Below are positions 52,752 to 61,884 of a stretch of DNA of 64,000 nt, piece after piece. The position numbers were made by a program, and so were the translations under genes. This stretch comes from Streptomyces rubrogriseus (GTDB lineage: Bacteria; Actinomycetota; Actinomycetes; Streptomycetales; Streptomycetaceae). Position 1 is the first letter of the stretch. Each line of letters begins with the position of its first letter. The stretch spans positions 4,774,001-4,838,000 of the forward strand of contig NZ_CP116256.1 of assembly GCF_027947575.1 (NCBI RefSeq), in the 5' to 3' direction. The notes beneath the pieces are model-generated. The model made no database searches and was not told the DNA's origin. It saw only the letters and a list, made by a program, of their open reading frames with translations.

Positions 52752-53315
52752 TCAGCCGGTGACGGGCGTGGCGTTGCCGCCCGCCCCGCAGCGCAGGGTC
52801 CAGGGCGTGGCGGCTCGGGTGCCGCTCTCGTGGATGCGGACGTCGGCCCGCTCGGCGGGGCGGCCCCCCGGGACGTCGGCGTGGGCCGCGGTGCCGACCA
52901 GCTGGCTGACCGCGGTCACGTCGAGGTCGCCGGCGCTGACCCGGAGGGGGACGACGACGTCGACGGCGCCCTCGCTCGTGGTCGCGGTCAGCCGTCCGGC
53001 CGCTCTCGACTCGACGTGGGTGGTCAGGCCGCGCTCGCGCTCGGCCGGGGTGGGGCCGTCCAGGAGCAGGTCGAGGGCCTGCTGGGGGGCGAGGGGGGCG
53101 TCCGTCCGCCGGGTGACGGGGCGGGTGCCGTAGGGGCCGGCGAAGTACAGGCGCACGGTGCCGGCCCCGTCGCCGGGCCGCTGCATGCCGGAGGCGGGCT
53201 CCCCGGCCTGCACCGGGCCGGTGGTCCCGATGCCGCAGCCGGCGGTACCGGCGGCGAGCAGCACGGCGAGGGCGAGGGCGGCCCGATTCGGACGCGGGAA
53301 GTGGCGGGATGTCAT
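52752..53315 (-). CDS. Lipoprotein with GerMN-like domain, remnant of a two-component operon
   Basis: 187 aa, ATG overlapping the kinase stop (ATGA). The signal peptide ends in a lipobox (AGTAGC). The central part, VRLYFAGPYGTRPVTRRTDA followed by PLAPQQALDLLLDGPTPAER, resembles the GerMN domain of actinobacterial LpqB-type lipoproteins. Lipoproteins of this sort are encoded after a response regulator and histidine kinase and modulate the kinase. Here the kinase is truncated and the regulator is missing, so the gene is probably a leftover. Confidence 0.7.
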   Translation of the reverse strand: MTSRHFPRPNRAALALAVLLAAGTAGCGIGTTGPVQAGEPASGMQRPGDGAGTVRLYFAGPYGTRPVTRRTDAPLAPQQALDLLLDGPTPAERERGLTTHVESRAAGRLTATTSEGAVDVVVPLRVSAGDLDVTAVSQLVGTAAHADVPGGRPAERADVRIHESGTRAATPWTLRCGAGGNATPVTG

Positions 53316-53632
53316 GTCGTTCCCGGGGAGGAGGCGGCCCGCGGCAGGGTGAGGGTGAGGACGGCACCGCCGCCGGGGTGGTTGGCCGCGGTGAGGGTGC
53401 CGCCGTGCAGGGCCGCGTTCTCGTGGGCGATGGCGAGTCCGAGGCCGCTGCCGCCGGAGCGGGGGCGTGCCGCGTCGGCCTTGTGGAAACGGTCGAAGAC
53501 GTACGGGAGCGCGTCGTCCGGGATGCCGGGCCCCCGGTCGGTGACGGTGACCCGGACCCGGCCCTCGCACGCGCGGACCGCCACCGTCACGGGCGGGCGT
53601 CCGTGGTGCAGCGCGTTGGCGACCAGGTTGCC
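53312..53632 (-). pseudogene. Histidine kinase remnant (C-terminal ATPase part only)
   Basis: Only the HATPase_c end survives. NLVANALHHG (N box, beginning about 53632) is followed by VTDRGPGIPDDALPYVFDRF, GGSGLGLAIA and a C-terminal strand. The sensor, HAMP and His-phosphorylation domains are absent; upstream of the N box the frame becomes non-homologous. The longest ORF with a start covers 53312-53590 (92 aa). It still overlaps the lipoprotein gene as in an intact operon. Kinase activity is impossible without the HisKA domain. Confidence 0.8.
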
Positions 53633-53836
53633 GTGTCGGTGGCGCTCGCCGTGCTCTCCAAGGTCCTGGTGGAGGACCCGGTCCGGTTCCGGGCCCGCTG
53701 GGCGAGGGGCCGCACCGGGGCGCTCGCCCTCGTCGCCGCCCTCGCCGCGCTGGCCGCGCTGTGGGCGGCCGTCCCCCAGCCGCGAACCGGGGAGGGCTCG
53801 GTCGACGTCACACGTCTCGGGTCGGGCGGCGGTTGA
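53630..53836 (+). pseudogene. Acyltransferase-3 (OafA-like) C-terminal fragment
   Basis: In the frame ending at 53836 the residues VSVALAVLSKVLVEDPVRFR, then ARWARGRTGALALVAALAAL, look like the end of an acyltransferase 3 protein. That family has a last membrane helix, the VExP element, then a new helix leading to an SGNH or short tail. No start and no upstream homology exist; the reading abuts the kinase remnant head to head. Identification rests on the VEDPVR pattern and helices only. Confidence 0.5.
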
Positions 53837-53907
53837 CCTTCACCTTGGGGCAGGCCGCAGCATCGGTGTCGCCGGGCGACGCGTCCGGTACGAGGAGGAG
53901 TGGGCAC

Positions 53908-54990
53908 GTGGACGTGGAGTTGCTGACCATAGGGGCGTTCGCGAAGGCGGCCCGGCTGTCGCCGAAGGCGCTGCGGCTCTACGACGAGCTGGGCCTGCTG
54001 CCGCCCGCCCGCGTCGACCCGGTCACCGGCTACCGCCGCTACGCCCCGCAACAGGTGGAACGGGCCCGGCTCGTGGCCTGGCTGCGCCGCCTGGGGATGC
54101 CGTTGGCCCGCATCCGGCACGTGTGCTCGCTGGACGCGGGAACGGCGGCCGGGGAGGTCCGTGCCTTCTGGGCACGGGCCGAGGCCGAGACCGCCGCCCG
54201 ACGGGACCTGGCCGCCTTCCTCGTCGACCACCTGACCCGGAAGGACCCCGCCATGTCTCCCACCACTCCTGCCCTGGGCATGCGCTACGCCGCCGCCTCC
54301 GACACCGGCCTGGTCCGCGAGAGCAACCAGGACACCGCCTACGCCGGTTCCCGCCTGCTGGCCGTCGCCGACGGCTTCGGCGACGGGGGTGCTCCGGCGA
54401 GCGCCGCCGCCGTCGAGTCGCTGCGGCGGCTGGAGAGCGGCGGTGTCCCGGCGGACGGCCTCCTCAACGTCCTCGCGGACGCGGTGGAGGAGGCCGAGCG
54501 GGCCGTGCACGACGCCGTGGGATCCGGTTCCGCGCCGCCGCACGCCGGTACGACCCTCACCGCGATGCTCTGGACGGGGTCGCAGCTGGGCCTCGTCCAC
54601 ATCGGCGACTCGCGCGTGTATCTGCTGCGCGACGGGGAGCTGTTCCAGATCACGCACGACCACACCGTGGTGCAGTCGATGGTCGACGAGGGCCGCATCA
54701 CGCCGGAGGAGGCCGCGTCCCACCCCCAGCGGTCGCTGCTGGTGCGGGCCCTGGGCCGGGGCGCCGACGCCACCGCGGAGATGCGCCTGCAGGACGCCCG
54801 GCCCGGGGACCGCTACCTGCTCTGCTCCGACGGCCTGTCGACGGTGGTGCCGGGCGACGAGATCCGCCGTGTGCTGGCCGCCCCGGGCGAGCCCGGGGCG
54901 GCGGTCCGGGAACTGGTGGCCCTCGCCAACGGGTCCGGCGGTCCCGACAACGTCAGCTGCGTCGTCGCCGACGTCGTGCCCGGGGCGTGA
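53908..54990 (+). CDS. MerR-type DNA-binding domain fused to a PP2C phosphatase
   Basis: 360 aa, GTG at 53908-53910 with GAGGAGGAG seven bases upstream. Residues ~1-75 form a MerR winged helix (IGAFAKAARLSPKALRLYDE, then YRRYAPQQVERARLV). A short helix, as in MerR dimerisation regions, links to a PP2C domain from ~residue 118. All core PP2C motifs are present: RESNQDTAY, VADGFGDGG, HIGDSRVYLL, CSDGL and GGPDNVSCVV with metal-binding aspartates. The protein could couple dephosphorylation to transcription. TTGACC (53833-53838) upstream may be its -35, overlapping the end of the acyltransferase remnant. Confidence 0.85.
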   Translation: MDVELLTIGAFAKAARLSPKALRLYDELGLLPPARVDPVTGYRRYAPQQVERARLVAWLRRLGMPLARIRHVCSLDAGTAAGEVRAFWARAEAETAARRDLAAFLVDHLTRKDPAMSPTTPALGMRYAAASDTGLVRESNQDTAYAGSRLLAVADGFGDGGAPASAAAVESLRRLESGGVPADGLLNVLADAVEEAERAVHDAVGSGSAPPHAGTTLTAMLWTGSQLGLVHIGDSRVYLLRDGELFQITHDHTVVQSMVDEGRITPEEAASHPQRSLLVRALGRGADATAEMRLQDARPGDRYLLCSDGLSTVVPGDEIRRVLAAPGEPGAAVRELVALANGSGGPDNVSCVVADVVPGA

Positions 54991-55029
54991 CGCCGCCGGG
55001 CGCCGAGCCCCACGCGGGGGGGCGGCTGC

Positions 55030-56129
55030 TCAGGGCGGTGCCGCCCCGACCGTGACACGGTCGCTCCCGCCGTCGGAGAGGAAGGACGCGAGGGCCTGCC
55101 CCTCCTCGGCGACCTCGGCACGCTCCGGCCGGGTGAGCCGGCGCAGCGGGGTGACGGTCACCGTGCCGTCCTCGACGGTCCAGGTCGCCGAGACCCTCCC
55201 GTCGACGAGGACGAAGCGGGCGCCGGTGACCGACAGACCGCGGTGCGGGTCGTCGATGATCCGGCCGCGGTCCTGGTAGCCGAGGACCGCGTTGTCGAAG
55301 GCGGGCAGGAACCGCACCGGTGCCGGGGTGCCGGGGTCGGGCCGCGGGGCGCCGGGCAGGTCCAGCAGTTCCCGGCCCCGCTCGTCGCGGAAGGAAACCA
55401 GTTCCCCGCGCACCGCCGCGACCGCGGCCGGCAGCCCCGCGAGCCCGCACCAGGCACGCAGGTCCGCCGAGGCGGCCGGCCCGAACGCGGCCAGGTAGCG
55501 CCGTACCAGTTCCTCCCCGACCGGATCGGTGCCCGGCGGGGCGGGCGGGTCCACCTCGCGGCCCAGCCAGTCGGCCACCGGGGCGTTGCGCACCCCGGCC
55601 CTGGTGCGCCACAGCCCGCGCGGCGGCAACTGCACCGTCGGGATCAGCGCGGCGACCAGCAGCTCCCCAGCGGCCGCGGTCCCGCGTCCGGCCACCGCGC
55701 TGCCACGGCGCGGGCGAGGTCGCCCATCGAGCGGGGCTCGCCGTCGGCCAGTACCGCGCGGCCCGCCGCCGCGAGCTCGTCGAGGTCGACCCCGGCGAGC
55801 TCGCGGCGGTAGGTGCCGAGGACGCGTCCGCGCAGCATGGCGTCGTGGCGCGACCGCCAGGCCAGTACGTCCTCGGCGGTGACGAGATGGACGGTGCGGC
55901 GCATCAGGTGGGTCCGCACCACCCGACGCCCGGTCAGCAGGTCGTCGAGCGCCCGTGGGGCGAAGTCGCGCAGCCGCGACCACAGCCCGACGAACGGTTC
56001 CTGCGGCTCCTGTGCCTGCATGCCGCCGAGGTGCGCGACGGCGCCGAGCACCGGGCGGTCCGCGCGGTCGAGCAGCAACTGCCGGGCGAGGGCCGCCCGG
56101 TTCAGCGACCGGGCGTCGAGCACGCTCAC
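55030..56129 (-). pseudogene. Winged-helix DNA-binding domain protein (HTH_42/AlkZ-like), frameshifted
   Basis: The N-terminal part, from a GTG at 56127-56129 (VLDARSLNRAALARQLLLDR), is in one frame. It continues through HLMRRTVHLVTAEDVLAWRS to WPDAGPRPLG. The rest (LLVAALIPTVQLPPRGLWRT through RFLPAFDNAVLGYQDR to the end) is in another. The frames rejoin if one G is added to the run at 55665-55668 (CCCC on the plus strand). The family is the winged-helix domain-containing proteins related to AlkZ DNA glycosylases; an intact copy would be ~365 aa. The gene overlaps the VOC gene by GTGA. A sequencing error cannot be excluded. Confidence 0.8.
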
Positions 56130-56548
56130 GCGTTGTACTCGCTCACGACGTCCAGGACCCAGGTGACGCCGAACCGGTCCCGCAGCATGCCGTACAGGGG
56201 CGCCCACTGGGCGGCCCCGAGCGGCCGCAGGACGGTCGCGTCCTCGGCCAGCCTCTCCCAGTACGCGGTGATCTCCTCGGTGGTCTCGCCGCGGACCGAG
56301 ACGAAGAACGCGTTCTCGCCCTGGTGGTAGGGCAGGTCGGACGGCACGTCGTAGGCCATCACGGCCAGGCCGTCGGCGGTGGACACCTGGCCGAACATCA
56401 CCTGGTCGGCCGCGGCGGGATCCTGGACGTCGCCGGCGTCCTTGTACGTCACCAGGGTCAGGTCCCCGCCGAACGCGGCCCGGTAGAAGGTGAGGGCTTC
56501 GCGGGCGTCGCCACGGAAGTTGAGGTGGGTCACGGCTTTGGCGGTCAC
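56126..56548 (-). CDS. VOC/PhnB-like (glyoxalase-fold) protein
   Basis: 140 aa, GTG start with AAGGAG six bases upstream. AVTHLNFRGDAREALTFYRA and the C-terminal FGVTWVLD identify the PhnB/YjdN branch of the VOC superfamily, formerly labelled 3-demethylubiquinone methyltransferase-like. The AFFVSVRGETTEEI strand is typical. Function in this branch is largely unknown; many bind small ligands or metals. It precedes and overlaps the frameshifted winged-helix gene, and diverges from the WYL regulator. Confidence 0.85.
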   Translation of the reverse strand: MTAKAVTHLNFRGDAREALTFYRAAFGGDLTLVTYKDAGDVQDPAAADQVMFGQVSTADGLAVMAYDVPSDLPYHQGENAFFVSVRGETTEEITAYWERLAEDATVLRPLGAAQWAPLYGMLRDRFGVTWVLDVVSEYNA

Positions 56549-56679
56549 GACGGGCTCCTTGCCAGCACGGGGGACGGGCCGCGGTGCGGTCCGTCGCGGG
56601 GCCGGTCCGGCCCCGCGGTGCCCACTCTGCTTCAGGTAGCGGTCAGGTTGTGGCCGCTATGTGCGGCAGCATGGTGGCC

Positions 56680-57681
56680 ATGCAGAAGACCTCGGCCCGG
56701 CTGCTGTCCCTGCTCTCGCTGCTCCAGGCCCGCCGGGACTGGCCCGGCGCGGTGCTGGCCGAGCGGCTGGACGTCAGCGCGCGCACGCTGCGCCGCGACG
56801 TCGACCGGCTCCGGGAGCTGGGCTACCCCGTCCGGGCGGTGAAGGGCCCCGACGGCGGCTACCGCCTGGACGCCGGGACGCGGTTGCCCCCGCTGCTCTT
56901 CGACGACGAGCAGGCGGTCGCCCTCGCGGTCGCGCTGCGGACCGCCGCGGCCACCGGCGCCGGGATCGAGGACGGGGCCGAGCGCGCCCTGGCCACGCTG
57001 CGCCAGGTCATGCCCGCCCGGCTGCGGCACCGGATCGACGCCCTCGAGGTCACCTCCGTCGCACGGTCCGCGCCCCGGCCGCAGCCCCAGGCGGACACCG
57101 GCGTCCTGATGGCACTCAGCGCCGCCGTCCAGGCACGCGAGGTGCTGCGCTTCGACCATGCCCCGGCCCGCGCCGCGGCCACCGCAGCCGGGGAGGCGCC
57201 GCCCCCGCGCCGGGTGGAGCCGCACCATCTCGTCATCCGGGGCGGGCGCTGGTACCTGGTCGCCTGGGACCTGGACCGCGAGGACTGGCGGGTCTTCCGC
57301 GCCGACCGGATCACCCCGCGCACGCCCACCGGCCCGCGCTTCACGCCCCGGGACCTGCCCGGCGGGGACGTGGCCGCCTTCCTGACCGGCAGGTTCCGCG
57401 GCTCGGACGGCTCCCCGGACTGGCCCTGCCGCGGCACGGCCGTACTCCGCCTGCCCGCTTCCGCGGTGTCCCCGCACGCCGCCGACGGGACGGTCGAGGA
57501 GCTGGGTCCCGACCGCTGCCGGCTCACCATGGGCGCCTGGTCGTGGCCCTCGCTCGCGGCCGCCTTCTGCCTCTACGACGCCGACCTCGAGGTGGTCGGC
57601 CCGCCCGCGCTCGAGGAGGCGTTCGCCGGGCTGGCCGACCGCTGTGCCAGGGCCGTCGCGAAGCGGCCCCGGCCACGGTGA
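56680..57681 (+). CDS. WYL-domain (YafY-type) transcriptional regulator
   Basis: 333 aa from the ATG at 56680; an ATG at 56671 has TATGTG 7 nt upstream and may be a leaderless start. An HTH_11 winged helix (AERLDVSARTLRRDVDRLRE, part of ~25-60) precedes a WYL domain. VEPHHLVIRGGRWYLVAWDL carries the WYL motif and EDWRVFRADRI follows; a WCX extension ends the protein. WYL regulators sense nucleic-acid-like or small ligands and often control a neighbouring gene. The divergent VOC gene is the natural candidate. A TCAGGT direct repeat with 11-bp period lies just upstream. Confidence 0.88.
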   Translation: MQKTSARLLSLLSLLQARRDWPGAVLAERLDVSARTLRRDVDRLRELGYPVRAVKGPDGGYRLDAGTRLPPLLFDDEQAVALAVALRTAAATGAGIEDGAERALATLRQVMPARLRHRIDALEVTSVARSAPRPQPQADTGVLMALSAAVQAREVLRFDHAPARAAATAAGEAPPPRRVEPHHLVIRGGRWYLVAWDLDREDWRVFRADRITPRTPTGPRFTPRDLPGGDVAAFLTGRFRGSDGSPDWPCRGTAVLRLPASAVSPHAADGTVEELGPDRCRLTMGAWSWPSLAAAFCLYDADLEVVGPPALEEAFAGLADRCARAVAKRPRPR

Positions 57682-57696
57682 GCGCCGGGCCCCGGG

Positions 57697-58944
57697 TCAC
57701 ACCCGCTGGGCCCGCTCCAGGCTCGCGGTCTCGGTGGCCGGGCCGCCGCCCGCCACGACGCGCGACCGGGTGTGCAGCCGCAGGGAGACGGCGACGAAGG
57801 CGATCGCGACCAGGGTCATCGCCCCGCCCGCCCAGGCGGTGGCCTCGTAGCCGAGGTCCGCGTCGATCACCGTGCCGCCGAGCCAGGGCCCGCCGGTGTT
57901 GCCCAGGTTGAACGCGGCGGTCGTCGTCGCGCCCGCGAGGGTGGGCGCGGCACCGGCGACGTTGAACATGCGCGCGTTGAGCGCCGGCGCCGTGTAGAAC
58001 GCGGAGACGCCGAGCAGCAGCGACAGGACGATCACGACGGCGGGGCTGGTGGCGAACAGCGCGAGGGCGGCCAGCAGCACCGTCGAGGCGGTGATGCCGG
58101 AGAGCAGTACGCCGAACAGGTGGGCGTCGGCGACCCGGCCGCCGATCGTCGTGCCGATGAGCGCGCCGACGCCGAACAGCGCCAGCACGGTCGGCACCCA
58201 TCCGTCCGCCAGTCCGGCGACGTCGGTGAGCAGCGGGGCGAGGTAGGAGAAGGCGCAGAAGACGCCGCCGGCGGCGAGCGCGGTCACGACGATGGACAGC
58301 CAGACCTGGCGGTCCCGGTAGATCGCCAGCTCGCCCCGCAGCCGGGGCCGCCGCTCGGGCAGCGGGATGCGGGGGATCAGGGTCACCACGCCGACGAGCG
58401 CGACGGCGGACGCGCCGCCCACGGCCCAGAACGCGGACCGCCAGCCCAGGTGCTCGCCGAGGAAGGCGCCCGCGGGGACGCCGAGGACGTTGGCGATGGA
58501 CAGTCCGCCGATCATCACGGCCATCGCGCGGGCCCGCGCGGTCACCGGCACCATCGCGATGGCCACGGCCGCGCCCACCGCCCAGAAGCCTGCGCAGGCG
58601 AGCGCGCTGACGACCCGCGAGACGAACAGGACCTCGTAGCTCGTCGCGAGCGCGCCCGCGACCTGGCCGACGCCGAACACCGAGATCAGCGCGACCAGCG
58701 TGGTCTTGCGGGGCAGGCGCAGGGTCGCCACGGCCAGCAGCGGCGCGCCGACCACCATGCCGATCGCGAACGCCGATATCAGCAGCCCGGCTCGCGGGAT
58801 CGACACGTCCATGTCGTCGGCGATGGGCGGCAGCAGTCCGGAGAGCATGAACTCGCTGGTGCCGAGGGCGAAGACGGACAGGCCGAGGATGTAGACGGCG
58901 AGCGGCATGCGTCCGGCCGTGGGCCGTGGGGAAGAGTCGGGCAT
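57697..58944 (-). CDS. MFS drug exporter, Cmx/CmlR (DHA1) type
   Basis: 415 aa with twelve predicted transmembrane helices. LAVYILGLSVFALGTSEFML is the typical beginning of DHA1 exporters. GVPAGAFLGEHLGWRSAFWAVG is the motif-C/loop region shared with chloramphenicol exporters of Streptomyces and arabinose-efflux-like proteins. It likely exports an amphiphilic drug or metabolite by proton antiport. No ribosome site is visible before the ATG at 58944; ATGs at 58977 and 58908 are alternatives. It lies alone, converging on the WYL gene. Confidence 0.82.
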   Translation of the reverse strand: MPDSSPRPTAGRMPLAVYILGLSVFALGTSEFMLSGLLPPIADDMDVSIPRAGLLISAFAIGMVVGAPLLAVATLRLPRKTTLVALISVFGVGQVAGALATSYEVLFVSRVVSALACAGFWAVGAAVAIAMVPVTARARAMAVMIGGLSIANVLGVPAGAFLGEHLGWRSAFWAVGGASAVALVGVVTLIPRIPLPERRPRLRGELAIYRDRQVWLSIVVTALAAGGVFCAFSYLAPLLTDVAGLADGWVPTVLALFGVGALIGTTIGGRVADAHLFGVLLSGITASTVLLAALALFATSPAVVIVLSLLLGVSAFYTAPALNARMFNVAGAAPTLAGATTTAAFNLGNTGGPWLGGTVIDADLGYEATAWAGGAMTLVAIAFVAVSLRLHTRSRVVAGGGPATETASLERAQRV

Positions 58945-59007
58945 GACAGGTGTCAACGGGGCCCCGCTTCCCGCCATTCCCGCGGCGGGGCCCGTCTCAC
59001 GATGCGG

Positions 59008-61302
59008 CTACGGTGTCACGCGCTCCAGCCGGACGACGATGCCCTTGGAGGTGGGCTGGTTGCTGATGTCGGCGACGCTGTCCAGCGGGACCAGGACCTG
59101 GGTCTCCGGGTAGTACGCGGCGGCGGACCCGCGGGCGGTGGGGTACGGGACCACCTCGAAGCCCTCGGCGCGGCGCTCGGTGTCGTCGTGCCAGACGCCG
59201 ACGACGTCGACACGGTCCCCCGCGGTCAGGGACAGGGCGCTCAGGTCGTCCGGGTTGACCATGACCACCCGGCGGCTGCCGTGGATGCCCCGGTAGCGGT
59301 CGTTCAGGGTGTAGGGGATGGTGTTCCACTGGTCGTGCGAGCGCAGGGTCTGGAGCAGCAGGTGGCCCTCCGGCACGTCGGGTGTGCGCCAGGTGTTGCG
59401 GGTGAACACGGCCTTGCCGGTGGCGGTGCGGTAGACGCCCTCGTTGACGGGGTTGGGCAGCCGGATGCCGCCGGGGCGGGCCACGCGCCGGTTGAAGTCG
59501 TACAGGCCCGGCACGATCCGGGAGATCCGGTCGCGGATCGTGCCGTAGTCGGCCTCGAACTCCTCCCAGCGCACGTTCCCGGGGCCCGCGCCGAGGGTGC
59601 GGCGGGCGAGCCGGCACAGGATGGCGACCTCGCTGAGCAGCAGGGGTGAGGCCGGCTTGAGGCGTCCCCGGGAGGTGTGCACCTCGCTCATGGAGTTCTC
59701 CACCGTGACGAACTGCTCGCCGCCCGCCTGCTGGTCGCGTTCGGTGCGGCCGAGGGTGGGCAGGATCAGCGCGGTCCGCCCGCAGACGGTGTGGGATCCG
59801 TTGAGCTTGGTGGAGACGTGGGCGGTGAGGCGGCAGCTCCGCATGGCCTCCTCGGTGACCGCGCTGTCGGGGGCGGCCCGGACGAAGTTGCCCGCGACGC
59901 CGAGGAAGAACTTGATCCGGCCCTCCCGCATCGCCTTGATCGAGTCGACCGAGTCGAGGCCGTGGGCGCGCGGCGGGTCGAAGCCGAACTCGTCGCGCAG
60001 GGCGTCCAGGAAGGAGTCCGGCATCTGCTCCCAGATGCCCATCGTGCGGTCGCCCTGGACGTTGCTGTGGCCGCGCACGGGGCAGGCGCCGGCTCCGGCC
60101 CGGCCGAGGTTGCCGCGCAGCAGCAGGAAGTTGACGATCTCCCGGATGGTGGGCACGCCGTGTTTGTGCTGGGTGATGCCCATCGCCCAGCAGACGATGA
60201 CCCGCTTGCTGCGCAGTACCTCGTCGCGGACCCGCTCGATCTCCTCGCGGGTCAGACCGGTGGTGGCGACCACGTCGTCCCAGGAGGCCTGCCGGGCGTG
60301 CTCGGCGAACTCCTCGAAGCCGCTGGTGCTGTCGTGGATGAACGCGTGGTCCAGCACCGTGCCGGGGCGGGCGTCCTCGGCCTCGAGCAGCAGCCGGTTC
60401 AGTGCCTGGAACAGGGCGAGGTCGCCGCCGGGCCGGATGTGCAGGAACCGGTCGGCGATCCGGACGCCCTGGCCGATCACCCCGCCGGCCTTCTGCGGGT
60501 TCCTGAACCGCAGCAGCCCCGCCTCCGGGAGCGGGTTGACGGCGACGATGCGGGCGCCGTTGCGCTTGGCCTGCTCCAGCGCGGACAGCTGCCGCGGGTG
60601 GTTGGTGCCGGGGTTCTGTCCCACCAGGAAGATGAGGTCGGCGTGGTGGAGGTCGTCGAGGCTGACGGTGCCCTTGCCGGTGCCCAGGGTCTCGTGCAGG
60701 GCGAAGCCGCTCGACTCGTGGCACATGTTGCTGCAGTCGGGCAGGTTGTTGGTGCCGTAGGCGCGGGCGAAGAGCTGCAGCACGAAGGCGGCTTCGTTGC
60801 TGACCCGGCCCGAGGTGTAGAAGACCGCCTCGTCGGGGCTGTCGAGCGCCTTCAGTTCCCCGGCGAGCAGGTCGAGGGCGTCGCGCCAGCTGATCGGCTC
60901 GTAGTGGTCGGAGTCGGGCCGCTTCACCATCGGCTCGGTCAGCCGCCCCTGCTGGTTCAGCCACAGGTCGGAGCGCCGGGCCAGGTGGGAGACGGAGTGC
61001 TCGCGGAAGAAGTCTGCGGTGATCCGCCGCGTCGTCGCCTCGTCGTTGATGTGCTTGGCGCCGTTCTCGCAGTACTCGTTGCGGTGCCGGTGGCCGGGTG
61101 CGGGGTCCGCCCAGGCGCAGCCCGGGCAGTCGATCCCGTCGACCTGGTTCATGGTCAGCAGGTCCACCGCGGTTTCCTTCGGGGACGTCTGCGCCAGGGA
61201 GTACTCCAGTGCGTGCACCACGGCGGGCACGCCCGCGGCCCAGGTCTTGGGCGGGGTGACGGTCAGGTCGTCCCGGGGTTCGTCCCTGGGCGGCTTCTTC
61301 AT
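59008..61302 (-). CDS. FdhF/YdeP-type molybdopterin oxidoreductase
   Basis: 764 aa. It belongs to the formate-dehydrogenase-like branch typified by YdeP: IDCPGCAWADP near the N-terminus, CSNMCHESSG, GQNPGTNHPRQLSALEQAKR, GHSNVQGDRTMGI, and a C-terminal molydop-binding domain (DRYRGIHGSRRVVMVNPDDL). The full 4Fe-4S CxxCxxxC motif of true formate dehydrogenases is not present. Activity of this branch is poorly known; in enteric bacteria it is linked to acid resistance. It is cytoplasmic, with no Tat signal. No partner subunit or FdhD gene is visible nearby. Confidence 0.88.
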   Translation of the reverse strand: MKKPPRDEPRDDLTVTPPKTWAAGVPAVVHALEYSLAQTSPKETAVDLLTMNQVDGIDCPGCAWADPAPGHRHRNEYCENGAKHINDEATTRRITADFFREHSVSHLARRSDLWLNQQGRLTEPMVKRPDSDHYEPISWRDALDLLAGELKALDSPDEAVFYTSGRVSNEAAFVLQLFARAYGTNNLPDCSNMCHESSGFALHETLGTGKGTVSLDDLHHADLIFLVGQNPGTNHPRQLSALEQAKRNGARIVAVNPLPEAGLLRFRNPQKAGGVIGQGVRIADRFLHIRPGGDLALFQALNRLLLEAEDARPGTVLDHAFIHDSTSGFEEFAEHARQASWDDVVATTGLTREEIERVRDEVLRSKRVIVCWAMGITQHKHGVPTIREIVNFLLLRGNLGRAGAGACPVRGHSNVQGDRTMGIWEQMPDSFLDALRDEFGFDPPRAHGLDSVDSIKAMREGRIKFFLGVAGNFVRAAPDSAVTEEAMRSCRLTAHVSTKLNGSHTVCGRTALILPTLGRTERDQQAGGEQFVTVENSMSEVHTSRGRLKPASPLLLSEVAILCRLARRTLGAGPGNVRWEEFEADYGTIRDRISRIVPGLYDFNRRVARPGGIRLPNPVNEGVYRTATGKAVFTRNTWRTPDVPEGHLLLQTLRSHDQWNTIPYTLNDRYRGIHGSRRVVMVNPDDLSALSLTAGDRVDVVGVWHDDTERRAEGFEVVPYPTARGSAAAYYPETQVLVPLDSVADISNQPTSKGIVVRLERVTP

Positions 61303-61365
61303 CGGGGGATCGCCTCTCGTTCGCTGTCTTCCGGGTACGGGGCCCCGGTAGGGGGGCGGGGCCTC

Positions 61366-61880
61366 TCAGCCCACGGGCCAGACGGCCACCCGGCTGCGCG
61401 GCGGCTCCGGCTCCTCCGGCCGCACCTGGCCGTCCCGGATGGTCCCCCGCCAGGCGCCGCTCGCCTCCCCGTGTCCTTCGACGTACGCCTTGAAGTGCGC
61501 CAGTTCGCGCCGCACGACGCGGCCGGCCGCCCCGGGGACCAGGGCGAGCAGGCCCGTCAGTCCGCGCGGCTCGGCCGACATCCGCACGGTCACCGAGGTG
61601 CGCTCCCCTTCGCTCGGCCGGAAGGTCACCTCGCCCCGGTGGCCGTGGCGTTGCCCGAGGCTGCGCCAGGTCAGGTGCGAGTCGGGCACCTGGTCCACGA
61701 TCTCGGTCGCGAACTCCCGGCGGAGGGGGCCGAGTCCGACGACCCACAGGGTCACGGCGGGCCTGACCTGTTCGACGCGCTTGACGGTGGTCATGAACCG
61801 CGGGAAGCACTCGAACTGGGTCCACTGGTCGTACGCGGTGCGCACCGGTACGGCGATCTCGATCGTTTCCTCGACGGTGC

Positions 61881-61884
<4 letters not shown>
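61366..61884 (-). CDS. SRPBCC (START/polyketide cyclase-like) protein
   Basis: 172 aa. The helix-grip fold is recognised from EIAVPVRTAYDQWTQFECFP and HLTWRSLG, with a C-terminal helix RVVRRELAHFKAYVEG, as in the polyketide-cyclase/dehydrase-like family of actinobacteria. Such proteins bind hydrophobic ligands or act as stress proteins; no enzymatic residue can be assigned. The last 30 residues (EEPEPPRSRVAVWPVG) are a Pro-rich tail. The ATG overlaps the stop of the ClpC-like gene, so it is cotranscribed and translationally coupled with that chaperone. Confidence 0.85.
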
